A DNA stretch of 64,000 nucleotides from Azolla caroliniana (taxonomy: Eukaryota; Polypodiophyta): assembly GCA_043228905.1 (NCBI GenBank), contig JBHGNT010000017.1, positions 14,446,001 through 14,510,000 of the forward strand. Reading direction: 5' to 3'. Under the pieces are notes generated by a model. It saw only the letters and a list, made by a program, of their open reading frames with translations, searched no databases and had not been told where the DNA came from. The stretch's first letter is position 1, and every line of letters starts with the position of its first letter. Both the position numbers and the translations under genes were made by a program. Positions 29,501-41,909 of this stretch are shown here, one piece after another.

Positions 29501-32500
29501 TCATTTGGGAGAGATGCAATTAACAACGTTGCATATTTCATTGTCAATTATCGAAGCTGGACAAATTTCTTTTTCTTACCATGTCCTTGAGTTTATCGAC
29601 CTTCGAGCTCTCGACCAAATACATGGATGACACGTGTACTCATTCTACTGGTCATTTTCAACATTCTGATTACTTGTTTGGTCACCCCTCGAAGGTTTAC
29701 ACCAACATTATCAAGTTATCAAAGCATTTTCTCCTTTTTGCACCCCCATTAGGGAAAAGTATATCTATTAGAGATGTATGTACCTTTTCGTCTTTCTTTT
29801 TACTAGGGCATAAGGTGGCATTTTTTCTACAAATATCTCATATGGTAGACCGTAGGATTAATACTATACCTAACACAAAAGCTATAATGTTGATGTTTTC
29901 CGCCTTTTAGGTACAATAAAGTCCATAATATTCAAACCTACAGAGGTAGTAACAATGTAAGCAAATGGAGAATGGAAGCACTACTAAAGAATCTAAACAT
30001 TTTTACAAAAGCCAACCCATATTTCACAACCTAGAAACAACCAAAGGTTAAGGTGAATTACGAGTAATTTGAGGTTTATGATTGGTGGAATGTTGCAAAA
30101 TTGATATCGGTCATAAAGGTCAACATACCTTTGTAAACAAAAGTTACAAAAAGACGAGGATTTGTCTTATAGGATGAAAACGATCATCGAAACATAGAAT
30201 TGTGACTATCCTCATAATGCCAAATGTCTTTATGGGTATATTCACTTGAGAATATTGTAGCATTGTTTATAAGTTCAAAGAGTCCTTGTGTGAAAATGAC
30301 GTATATTAATTATTTTACCTAATATAACCATGTTTGCTGATCGTCGAGAATTTAAGAACAAGTGAACAAAAATTAAATCTCACTACAAGCTCGTATTCAT
30401 TAATGTCTTGTAGTGATTTCCAAAGAACATAAGTGTTATTAAACTCCTTGAAGGATGTGTGGCAACCAGTCCAATGATGCATGTAGTCAATAAATTAATC
30501 TTAAAGCAAAGGTTATAACTTATATATATGTATGTAAGGAGCTTTTTCAAGTTTTATGCACGGGACAAAAATACTTTAGCTAGTGTCCATGATTCCCGTA
30601 AGGCTTCATTGAAGGTACTACGAACCCTCGCACACGTAGCATGACACTTTTGAGTCTCCAGTGTAAAGAACGGAAGGATATATGTACATATATGTTCATA
30701 TATTGTTTCTCGATTACCAATATTATTCGAGGGAAATAGGCCATGTATGCTTCTATCTATGAGAAGTTCAAAGCGTATGCTTGCTTGTATGTAAAGATAA
30801 TACACATATATGCTTGGTCAAATGGACTTCTAATCATATGATAATCAAGATTTAAATAGATGACTTTACTCAAAAATGATTTCTCCAAATCTTGGACATC
30901 AACCCCCACAAAACAACTATGTGTGTCGTCCCAACAATTATGTGGCCAATTCATTTGTTTTTCTTGATCATTTGTGCTATTTGACCAAAGAAGACATATC
31001 AACTTCCTAATTAAAGAGTAATTAGTATTTGGACTTGGTACATGATCTTTACTTAAGGCATAAGTAACTTTGGATAGGCAAACAAAGGTAGTTTTGCAAA
31101 TAAGCCAACATATCTTTTAAGATTCTCCGACATATTTTGGTGATTTTCCATATGGTCAATAATACATGTACAAGTTTAAGCAAAAGTAAGAATAATGTAA
31201 GTTCAAATAGGATGGATGGATACATACTGACAATAATGATGATCCTATGACAAATGAAGACATTGACAAAGTTAACCAATGGAATTTTTTGGAAGAGTCA
31301 TATAGAAGAAGAGCAATTGAGAGAATTTGAGACTATACACAAATGTTTCAATAAGGCATTATTTTGTTTCATGGAACATGCGTGACATTTTCGGACACCG
31401 TGCTAAAGTAGGGCCACATATTTGATCATGTGCCCCTTCTTTATTTATAGGCTCACACTTCACTACATGAATTAAAAACTCATTCAAGTTGTTTACACTA
31501 CGCAAAGCAAAAATTATGGTGCATGAGGAAATGAAGTTGACAATCCAAGTTTTCGAAACAAGCGCGATATGTGGTTTAAATGATCATATCATCCACTGAG
31601 AAAGTTATCATTTTATGCATTATAACAAAGCTTTGGAATGCATGATGAAGCTCCACTTTTAACTAAACATTATATCATATCATAAGTTATAACATATACA
31701 TATATCATTATATGTATGCATGTTTAAGCAACATCTTCTTCTTCTTCTTTTCCAAAATGAAGCTACTTTCCCATTAGTTAGGAAGGATTATTACAAAGAG
31801 AATGTACAAGGAGGCTTATACATAGATCGGGGAATCTCCCTCCGATCAAGTTCAAGAAAATGAGACTAGTTACATCGCCTTTCAGACTGACTACTTAATG
31901 TAAGTACTATAGCTAAAAACAATGCCCTTCAGTGTTAAGCAACATCTTTTAATACAAATGTTCACCATGTAGACGCATTTCGAATGGTTTGTGTGTTTTT
32001 GTCAATAGATCCACATACATAAAACCCTAGATGAAAATAATCCCCTATAGATTCAATAATGAATCCAAATGCTTATAAAAATGAGAGATACCATACGTGC
32101 TCACTGCTCAGTGAGATTATGGAACTCAATTGTAATGAGGATCATCCTCACTATTGACTCACCACCTTGGAAATTTTCATTTAAGTATGGTTTGATGTAG
32201 GGGAGGGGGAAATTATGCAAACATTGAATCCACAATATACATTCGTATTTGTGTAACTTTTTAAAATTTTGAAATTATGCTTGGCCTGTAAAACTGTAAA
32301 AAAATAAATTGAAGAGAATTTTGTTAAAGCAAGAAGACAAATTGAAATTTTCAAGTTCTGGTTGACGATTATTTTGTCGACATGAGATTGTGTAAGGGAT
32401 GGAGAATATTTCGTTGAACCACGAGTCAAGACACATGAGTTTTTACCTAGATAAGAGGGGGGGCTAGCCTAGGGAATGTTCACACTAGTTGTGTGCAAAA

Positions 32501-34302
32501 ATGATTCATAAAACTGCGACCAAAAGGATACTTTGATACCAATATTGTAGGCATCTTATGTTATGTATGCACTTTACTTGTGTCAAGCTCGTAGCCAAAA
32601 ATCAAGCGTTTATTCTTTGACTGACTATGAAACTATGCCTACTAGTGCCTTATGATTTAAAAATCTATATTTTTGTTTCTTTGTAAACATTTGAAGTTAT
32701 TGTGTATGTATCTCAAGTTTAGATGGATTTAAAGAGAAAACAAAAAAATTCCTAGGAAATATGTTATGTTTTGTATGGAGATGGTTTAAGGAGCAAGACT
32801 TACCGCCAACTAATCAAGGCTTAGCTTAGAAGGTGGTGCCAAATTAAATGCATTTTGTTTAACCATTCTAAAGTGCTACAGTTTGAGGAAAGATCTAGAA
32901 GGCTTGAGTTGTATCGAGTTATATATTGAGTTGCTCACATGTTAAGCCTAACAGTGAGTAGCAAAAGGTATGGTGAAAACTTGAAATTTTGGGGTTAAAC
33001 AGAATAATGTATTGACGTACATACATATGACTAGGGGTTTCCAATCATAACATATTGGTCCTTTGGTGTGTGAAACAATGTAAGTCATGTGCTTCTGTGT
33101 GGTTTTACTATGCATGTCACTAACTACTAAAACAATTGAAGTCATTCTTTTAATGGAAATCAAACATACATTCCTATCGATATAAAGGTGTGTGTAAAAA
33201 GTCATCGATAACCGAAGTAAAAAAAAGGGAAAGAGAGAGTGTATTAAAACAAGAATGAACATTAAAGGCGTGAAATTAAGGGTCGAGAAAACTGGTAAGC
33301 GAAATAAGAAACGCCCATTTTAATAGTATCAATATGGAAGTACCCTTACTAGTTTCCAAAATGATGGAAAGCATGTTTTTGGGTCAATAAAACTAGGATT
33401 TTATGATTTCGCAAAAGAGAGAGAATTGATGTAGATGATATATTATTCTCCTTGGGGACCAATAACATGACCTTGGGGGTGAGAGAGAGAGAGAGAGAGA
33501 GAGACCCCGAGGTTTACTAAAGTGTCAACTTACCTCCTAAAAATCTACTCGCAATGCCCGCCAACAAGTAGCATCCATCAAAAGATGTAGTATCATGCGC
33601 TTCATATACATTCACATGTGGAACACTTCACCTAATGTGGCATATGAACTGTAATGAGAGGATCAGAATGTGGTTGGTTGAAGACCATGATGGGATTCAA
33701 GAGTCGGCACGATGCCTGAACAAAAAACAAATGTTCACATGTTTTTGGCAAGAGGATTCATGTTTGCTAGGGAGTTTGAACAATCAAGCAAGAATTGGTT
33801 TGCTAGTTACAAAGCGGTGTGCGAGTCTCTCTTGTTCTCTTCCTTGAGTCTCTCTTGTTCTCTTCCTCTGGAAGCAGAGAGTGAACTTACGATCATTTTT
33901 TTAACATGGGGTGGGGGCAAGAGAGCAGTTAGTCCATGGTAAAAGAAGGCAATTGTAGATCTTAATTTTCAGGATGGAGGGCATTGGGAGAGGAGAGGGA
34001 TGTGCATGCACAAGAGAGGTACGTTGTAGCATCTAGAGGCGAAGGTGGTGGGGGTGTGGGGACAAGCACGATGGTGGTGAGACAATGACAAAGAGACAGA
34101 TAAAGACATGGAGATAGAGATAGACATAGTGAGTATGTTGTAAAGTAGAATTCTTTTGCCATTGGTGAAGGAGAGGTTTGTTTGTACACACACATACACA
34201 ATCACTCACTCACTCACTCATTGATAGAGAGAGAGAGGGAGAGCTCGTGACTTTTGTCTATAACTAAAATTGAGGGAGTAGTGATGGTACTACTACTACT
34301 AC
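26591..34302. other. Long AT-rich intergenic stretch without recognisable genes
   Basis: I see no gene I can defend. Frames of 60-110 codons occur but have no recognisable motifs or splice context. A tandem duplication of about 125 bp lies at 28798-29030 (TAAATCACTTGGTGG.GATG word). A (GA)n run lies near 33480-33503. A 22-bp duplication GAGTCTCTCTTGTTCTCTTCC lies near 33826-33870. Some of this is likely very old transposon sequence. Confidence 0.45.
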
Positions 34303-34363
<61 letters not shown>

Positions 34364-34418
34364 TGCACATACACATACACATACACATGCACATGCACAT
34401 GCACATGCACACATTTGC
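34303..34418. repeat. ACATAC hexamer microsatellite
   Basis: About nineteen units of ACATAC/ACATGC, with ACATGC variants clustered at the right-hand end. It lies about 470 bp upstream of the proline-rich protein gene. Confidence 0.95.
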
Positions 34419-34888
34419 TACATACAACATACATCCACATGTATGATGTGTACTACATAATATGGTAGTGATGTGACTCTTGTTCCTCCTCTCCTCTTCT
34501 TTAGCTTGCTTGCTTCCCATTCAAGCATCAATCTCAAACTTCCACACACACACATGCACATAAACTAAAGGGTGGGTTCCATCTATAGACCCCACACCCC
34601 CCACCCCCAAAAGAAACCCAATCAACACACATAACAAGCAACTCTACTATAGTAGTTAATATCATGTATTGCATTGCATTGTGTACATAAGAGTATGTAT
34701 GTAAGAGTGAGACTTCCTTCTCCTTCCTTCTCTCCCTCTTCTTATCCCCAACTCCATCTCCTTCACTTATTTGGTTTTCTTCTTAGTCTTCAGCTATAAT
34801 AAACACACACAACACAACACAAACACAAACACATAAATCCATCTCTCCCACCCTTTCCTCCTCCTACTAACTCCACCTCCAAAAGACA

Positions 34889-35464
34889 ATGCTCAATCTC
34901 CTCTCTCTCATTAGTGCTCTCCTTCATCACCATAACCACCATCACCATCACCATCAATTCCTTCTTCTTCTTCTTCTTCTTCTTCTTCTTGGCATAGCTC
35001 TTCTCCCGGAATGCGGTGCGCGGCTCCTTCTCGATGATGGTACACACGAGAGCATGCCATGGGGTGGCGCGAGGTCCGTTCCTCGGCCAATCCCGTCCTT
35101 CGACCGTGATTCGGCGCCCGTCCCTCTCCCCGAGTTCCCCACCCTCGGCCCACCCATGGTTTGGTCATTCCCTGCACCTCCCCTGCCTTCTTCTCCTTCT
35201 CCTCCATTACATCACATTGTTCCCATCTATCCTGGCATCAAGCATCCATCTCCTCCTCCTCCTCGGCTATCGCCATCGGAAAGGCGGCATCGGAAAAAAC
35301 ACTGCTCATACAACAACCCCCCTCCTCCTCCTTCTACTTCCCCTCCTCCAATTATCAGTGTTGTTGCAGCTGAGCCTGTAACTTACCCTGGCTACACCAT
35401 AGAAGCTCCAGAGAGTGCTCCTCAACCAGTTGCTGGAGGCCCTGTTCCCCCTTCTTCTTCTTAA
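34889..35464 (+). CDS. Small secreted proline-rich protein of unknown function
   Basis: 191 codons in one exon. The N-terminus has a histidine cluster (about residues 13-22) followed by ten leucines and GIALLPECG, a strong signal-peptide or anchor core ending near residue 42. The rest is Pro/Ser-rich (PPLPSSPSPP, PSPPPPR, NPPPPPSTSPPP) with a short basic patch (SERRHRKKH), like small cell-wall proline-rich proteins. It carries only two cysteines, so it is not one of the cysteine-rich signalling peptides. A TATAATAAA lies near 34796, about 90 bp upstream. Much of the coding DNA is CAC, CTT and CCT repeats, so the frame may partly reflect microsatellite drift. I do not recognise the family. Confidence 0.55.
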   Translation: MLNLLSLISALLHHHNHHHHHHQFLLLLLLLLLLGIALLPECGARLLLDDGTHESMPWGGARSVPRPIPSFDRDSAPVPLPEFPTLGPPMVWSFPAPPLPSSPSPPLHHIVPIYPGIKHPSPPPPRLSPSERRHRKKHCSYNNPPPPPSTSPPPIISVVAAEPVTYPGYTIEAPESAPQPVAGGPVPPSSS

Positions 35465-35475
35465 CATTTAACTTA

Positions 35476-35530
35476 TACCATCACCATCATCACCATCATC
35501 ATCATCATCATCACCATCACCCATCACCCA
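35476..35530. repeat. CAT/CAC trinucleotide repeat in the 3' flank
   Basis: A run of ATCACCATCATC triplets directly after the stop codon of the proline-rich protein gene, with a further short CATCAC run near 35680-35700. It resembles the triplets coding the histidine cluster at the start of the same gene. Confidence 0.9.
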
Positions 35531-35869
35531 TCACTCCAAGTCCCTTCATCATCAGCATACATCCCTCTAGCACCACACTTTTCTTTGTTGTCTCCCAATT
35601 CTTTCCAGAGCTTCTGTTGTTCTGACATAACCAAGAGAAAATTTAAAAGGCATATGTTTCTAAATTTGGGGTTCATCACCATCACCATCACCATCATCCA
35701 TCATTCATCATGATGCAAGGAGGGAGAGAGCCATCACATTGTGTGGCATTTGTGTAAAGTGGTGTGAAACCAAATCGCGGTCACATCGATTCCTATATTC
35801 GTTAGCATCATCGAAGTCTCGCTCCGCTCTCATTTCTTTCGCCCCCTCCCTTCCAAGCTCCGACACTTC

Positions 35870-36075
35870 GGGGTGTCGATCATTAGGTTGTTGGGCTCTA
35901 GCCCGGGATCGGATCTAATTCTGTTTGATTCTAATGTGTACATGCTCCACACCAAGCCAAGCCAAACAAAGTCGGGTGTCGATCGATCGTAGATTGTTGG
36001 GCTCTAGCCCGGTCGGATGTAATTCTATGATTCTAATGTGTATGCGCCCGCACACCAAACCTAGCCAGGGCCGGA
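35870..36075. repeat. Tandem duplication of about 110 bp
   Basis: Two copies share GTGTCGATC, TTGTTGGGCTCTAGCCCGG, GATTCTAATGTGTA and GC..CACACCAA. Copy 1 begins near 35875 and copy 2 near 35985. No coding role seen. Confidence 0.85.
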
Positions 36076-39000
36076 ACTTGATTTGTGGCCCTAGGACACC
36101 TTCTCTACACATTAGGAAACCTTCTCAACAATTTACTTGTTTTGCATCATTTGCTTTGCCATGCATGTTGGACGACATGCTCGACATACTTGGCTGGGTT
36201 TCGAAAGGAATTTTAGGAGAAAGTTTTTTTGTTTTTGTTTTTTATGTCTTTGTGTGTCTCTCATCCCCCATTTGTAAGTACTTTGCGCCCGACAAGCTTG
36301 TGAAAATCATTTGGTCGGGGTTTCGGTGAATGAGGGCACACCTTCATTTTCAAACAAATGTGGTTCGAAGCTAGTGTCCTAGCTCTAGCTTGGACATCTC
36401 AATTAGAGTCTCTACTTTATGATGTAAATGCTCCAACTTCTTGGACATATTGATTTGTAGTGATTGGTTGTAGTGCAAAATTCCAATTCTTTGGAGGGCT
36501 ATCTTCTTCTTTTTGTGGTGTCAACCTTACCATTTTAGATGGAGAATTCAAATGAACGATGTGAGTAGTGTGACAATGGATATTTTTGTCGGCCGAACAA
36601 GGCCATAGATTCTTTGATTATGAAAAAAAATGGTGAGAGCATTTGATGAACATGATTACTTTTGTGAAGCATCAATGTGGACATGTCTTTTCTTAATCTT
36701 CTTGACTAGTTCTTTTGTGTTGCTAAGGTAGGGATTATCGTCGTAACAAAGTGAAATATCTGAATCCCAATGAGATGCAACAATCATAACATTCAAGTAT
36801 TCCGCACATCCCAGGAGAGAGAATTGGTTAACAATAAATAATGTTATACTCCTTGGCCTTTTTACATGGGCAATTGATGGTCATGCCTTTGGGGCTCTGA
36901 TTCAATCACATGTTTTCCATGGTTGTCTTTCTAGGGAAACCACCAACTATCATGTCATGGAATTCTATCAAACTACTCGTCGTGAATTTTCTTTTTATGG
37001 AACTGCATGATTGACTACGGTGTTTGCGTGCACCATAGCGTTTATTATATTACCCATGGTTTCTTCCACATCCATGTTTGTATTCTTAATGTCCAAAACA
37101 TGCAGGCAGTCAGAACAAAACACGTTAGCTTGTTGCGATTAACTTTTCATGATGCAAGTGATTTTCAAAGGTCCATTAAAATTACTTTTTGGTGGACCAA
37201 AACCATTCAATTTTCAAAAGTCTACACTTCATATTGATTCAATTTGAAATTTGGAAAATGAATAAGGACAAAATTTAGTCCTATACGGGGTTTCCTAGAG
37301 TTACATTTTTATGCACAATCCATGTCAGTAACATGTAGACAAAATATATAAATCATCACATTGTAAGTGTAGACACAATGTCTAGTAACTATGGATTCAC
37401 ATCTAGTGCTTATGAACATATGATAAAGCAGAAATAAAGCATTCACAATACACTAAAAAGGTTGAGGTTATTAGTGGGACATTGTTCGACTTGTGCCATA
37501 TGAGGGATTGATGTTGTAGAAAAGGTCATCATAAGTTGCTAGAAATCACATCGACCATCTACACCAAACTTTATATAGATCTATGTCAAACCAATTGCAT
37601 GTAATAGGCACACATTGAATCAATACATATTCTATGTATTGAAAGAATAGCCCTACTTGGCCCCTTCTATCACTTGAATCCCCATTATAGCAAGTCTAGG
37701 ACACATAGATATGTTGTGAGCATCCATAACACATTCTCCTTATACGATTTGGTAGAATATATCATTTTGACACAATCCTAGAGATGATGTTTGTTGGATT
37801 GAATATCTTCATTGTAAAATGTGTGAACACTAGGTAATCTAGTTTGAAAAGTGTTGTCGCAACTAGATAGATGCCAATGATTAGAAATGGTTCCATGGGT
37901 AGGTTTAGGGTTTCCTTGGTTTAGTGATTTTAAAATTAAGGTTGCTTCAATAAATGTTGCCTATAGTCGATAATTATTGCGATGCTTTGATGCCCCTCTT
38001 TCCTAACTTGCTGAAATAGAAGCTATGAAGTGATTTTATGTGCTTATTTATTCTATAAGTGTTTGACTATTGCCATAGGTGAAGATAGGTACTACCATCT
38101 GACATATTTCCTTGAAGAATGCATTTCAATAGTTCGCTCCACAAGCAAAGGCCAAAGGATTGGGGGGAATGTAACAATTTGGCGCATTCATATGAGATAA
38201 TGATTTCAGGGATAGATTGTGTGTTGGTTTATCTAGTATCTACCTCGATGTCATGGATTTAGTTGAAGGTGAACAGATCATGTTAGTCCGGGATATTGAG
38301 TTCTTGAAGACGTATTGATACTTTTCATTCGGCTCGTAATACGAGAGGTAGTTTTGAAGATCCCTCAAACCCAGAGTTGTAAAAACATAAAGTTTTTGCT
38401 CTTCATGGTGACAATGTTTTATAGTTTTCAATTCCAAAAAATATAGCATTAAATCTTCATAACCATCACATGAAACATTTGGCAACTAAGATTTTATATG
38501 ATGCTTACATTGTTTGGCAACTACATTGAACAATGGGTTTATATTGCCATGTTAAAGGCAATAGGAGTTGCAACTTTCAACTATGGAAACCCGTGGGCCG
38601 TAACTATGAAAAGAGGGAATTCCTTAAACATTGATTCGTTTACTGGGGTTTTCACGTACTAGTTAGACAAACAGTAAACTTGTTATTTTTTATGCATTAC
38701 TATCATAAAGCTATAATATTTGTGGGGTAAGTATCAATCAAACTATTTTTAAGATCGAATTTATTTGGTTTCATTGTCAATACAAGCAACAATTTAATGT
38801 ACATTGTGTCTAACTTTGAAGCTAATACAATGACATCACTCCATAAAATCATTTTCCTTATCAAAATACTTCATTTACAAAAAGTAGTGAATATTGTTTA
38901 CATCATTTTTAATTTAACAATTAGTATATATAATCCATTGTTACCATAGGATACACAAGTCATTAACACGAGAGCTTGTGGGTAAGTGTCGATAAGAAGT

Positions 39001-41909
39001 GCTAGGAGATCCTTATTGTTACGATGTCATTGCACTATCAACAACCATAAATGATAACGTAAGAGTCAAGACTACCACTAGATAGTTTTCTCACACATTG
39101 ACAATTTAAATTTTAGACCACCTCATCCAAAAGTATACCAAAACCCAAAGTTTTAGCTTCCTTTCTAGGACGTAAATAGTTAAATACCCTTGTATTTTTC
39201 TTTATTTGTGCGAAAGCTTGACGTTTTCATCATTTCCCCGAATGCCCTTCCTCTCAAGAAATTACATGTTATATTTGAGCAATTACATGGTCAAAGTGTT
39301 CCCTTTCTCTCACTTATATTGGCTTTTTAGACACTTATGTTTGGTCCATTTGTACTCCTTTCCTCATTTATGGGGTTTGACCGTGGGTACTTCGGAAAAT
39401 AACGGAAACATAAAGGGCATTCAAAGAAACAAAGAGAAACCTATTCTATATATAGCTCTAATTTTACCACACTTTTTTAAGTGAGAAATAATTTATCAAG
39501 TTATTCAAATTCATCAAGAACTCACTTGAAAATTTGAGCATGACTAAAACTACATGAACAAGTAATTCTCATGCATGTTAGACATATCAATGTGAAGATA
39601 AAATAAAAAGATCAATTGTAGCCTTACTTTACCTATCATTGCTTATAATTGGATGTTGATCTCCATTTAGGTGTCCTTAAAAATATTTCACGATGCTTGA
39701 AGTATATACATTGAAAGGAGCTTGGAGGATACATTAGGTTCGCACATGTGAAATTATTTTACTATAAGTAGACAACTAGAATATGTATATACTAGACGCA
39801 ATAACTACATGTCAATGGAGGAAAGAGCATAATGTAAATACCTAATTTAAATGGTGTAATCATTAATAGACATACCCTTATGTTGGATGTCATTCAACTC
39901 TTCTCAAAATTGAAATTTGGGGGCGGTTGCGTTAAAAGGTAAAGATCTCTTTTCGATTTTTTGTGCTTAATTCAACATTTGTGTTGTGTACATAGGAAAT
40001 CATATGATTGTCAATACACAATATTAGGCAATTCATCATATGGCATTCCTCTTTTTTCTCTTTGGTATAATCAAAGCTTTTTGGATCCTACACCTTTACC
40101 AAATCACAGTCGATGTAGCCTTGATATCCTTGTCATGTTGTATTGCTAACTTGTGAAGTTGGATCTATCGGGCTTCTCATTTGGGAGTGAGGTATCCATT
40201 TGCATTATCGCTAGAAGTATGTGAAATTTACCTAACATCTTGGTGAACTCAATGTGAATGGGGCATCAAGAAGAGATGGAGGAATCAAGACAAACAAATT
40301 GGAGTTCTTGTAGATGGCATATGATATTGGAGAGGGAGAGCAAACTAGTGAGTTCATTATTTCCGTTTGTGTGGCAATCTTTCAAGAAGTTTTTAAAGGG
40401 AAACTTCCTAGTGGCACAAAATTATTTGAGGCCATGAAAATGGTGAAAACAATAAAATAAAACCTAGAGTATGCTTGAATCCATTACATGCATATTGTAG
40501 AAGAAGGTTTGGATTCATTCACACAACTGATGTTGAAAGGTGAGGAACCCAATGCCAAAAGAGGTCAATAGATTACATAGCTACCAAAATATAAGAAGAA
40601 CATAAAAAAGTGGAGAAGAAAACCCAAATCAAACAAAGCCCAAGTTCTACTAAATCAAAGATTCTCTAAATTTTCTCTTGAATTCTACCACCTCCTCCCT
40701 TTGATACTTGATTCTCTCTTTGGACAAAAAACTCTATGATTCCACCATAACACACAAATCCACAATTTACTTTGACACTACCACCAAGCATCTAGACAAT
40801 CATCATCATGGACTTCAACGCTAACATTCGGTACCAACCTAGATCATAGCAAGGCAAGACCAATACTTTGTCTTTCCACTCAGAATTCAAGCTTCAAGCA
40901 AGGAGTGAGGATTGTGGCCAATTGCCTCATACATAAATCAATCTTGAGTAGTTCAACTTATTTGTAACCTAGCTGCTACTCATAAATATGAGAAAGTACC
41001 AAATAACATAGATTCTTGGGCCTTGGCAAAGTCGATCTCTAATGCACCTTGAGAAAACTTGAACAAACTCCTTTGAAAACAAGTATCGCTTATGAAATTA
41101 TCTGACCTATTGACATTAACTTGAGATCCTAAAGGGGTATTCGAAAGTACCTTTAACCAGCCATATGAGCTCTATCTATAACCACCCATGGGGATCTCTT
41201 TCAAAGGATTTCATCACCAACCTACCATGTTGATGGAGGAGAAAGAGTTTGTATTTATAGTCATAAACCACTTCACCCCAAGACGCCCATATCCTATCAT
41301 GTTCAAAGCCGACCTCAGAGGAACAAAACTACAACCATCCAACTGAAACAATTCCATGGTCTTCTCGAGGTGAAATCACTTCGGATTGGGGACACCAGGC
41401 TGTGGCACACTTCAAGAACAGGTTGTTCGAGCATATCAACACCTTGGAAAAGCTATGCCTGCCCATGCCTTGTGCAAGCGCTCAAGTGGTTATAGCAAGG
41501 GTTCGCGTGTTTCGACCCGAGGAGGCATCATTCAGAGTTTCTGCTCTCGGGTCTGAATCGAGCTCGGACATCCTTGCAAGTCAAAGTGAGGCCTTTCAGA
41601 GGAGGATTGCTGCCCATTTCCCAGGAGCGATAGATACGGGCATGTGCAAAACGTATAGCTTAGCCAAGGGCATCCGGACAAAACTCCGGTTTCTCTCTTG
41701 GACATGGACATGACATGGATATGGTGATGGAACCCACACATGAATGAATGAATGAAACAGAGAAGTTGAGAACAGGATTAGATATTTTTCCACTGGTTTT
41801 TATTGAGGGCCTGTGATGATGAATGGATATGGAAGGGGGCCAGGGACTGAGAACCACAGGCATGGCAATGAAGCTGAGCAAAATCACCAGTAAATGATGA
41901 ACAACAGAT
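36076..41909. other. Intergenic, nothing recognised
   Basis: AT-rich sequence with scattered frames of at most about 100 codons and no motif I can name. The stretch 41402-41713 is somewhat more GC-rich and holds a 103-codon frame without known domains, lying just upstream of the PPR gene. It could contain upstream regulatory sequence, but I see no direct evidence. Confidence 0.4.

Noticed and set aside
26614-32429. Assorted frames of 60-110 codons across the intergenic stretch
   Set aside because: AT-rich composition, no motifs, no splice partners and stops in all neighbouring frames.
34214-34520. Cys/Val/Met and Thr/His repeat frames
   Set aside because: Direct translation of the ACATAC microsatellite in all frames.
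35462-35760. His-rich or other peptides from CAT/CAC runs
   Set aside because: Simple triplet repeats in the 3' flank; no start, length or context for a gene.
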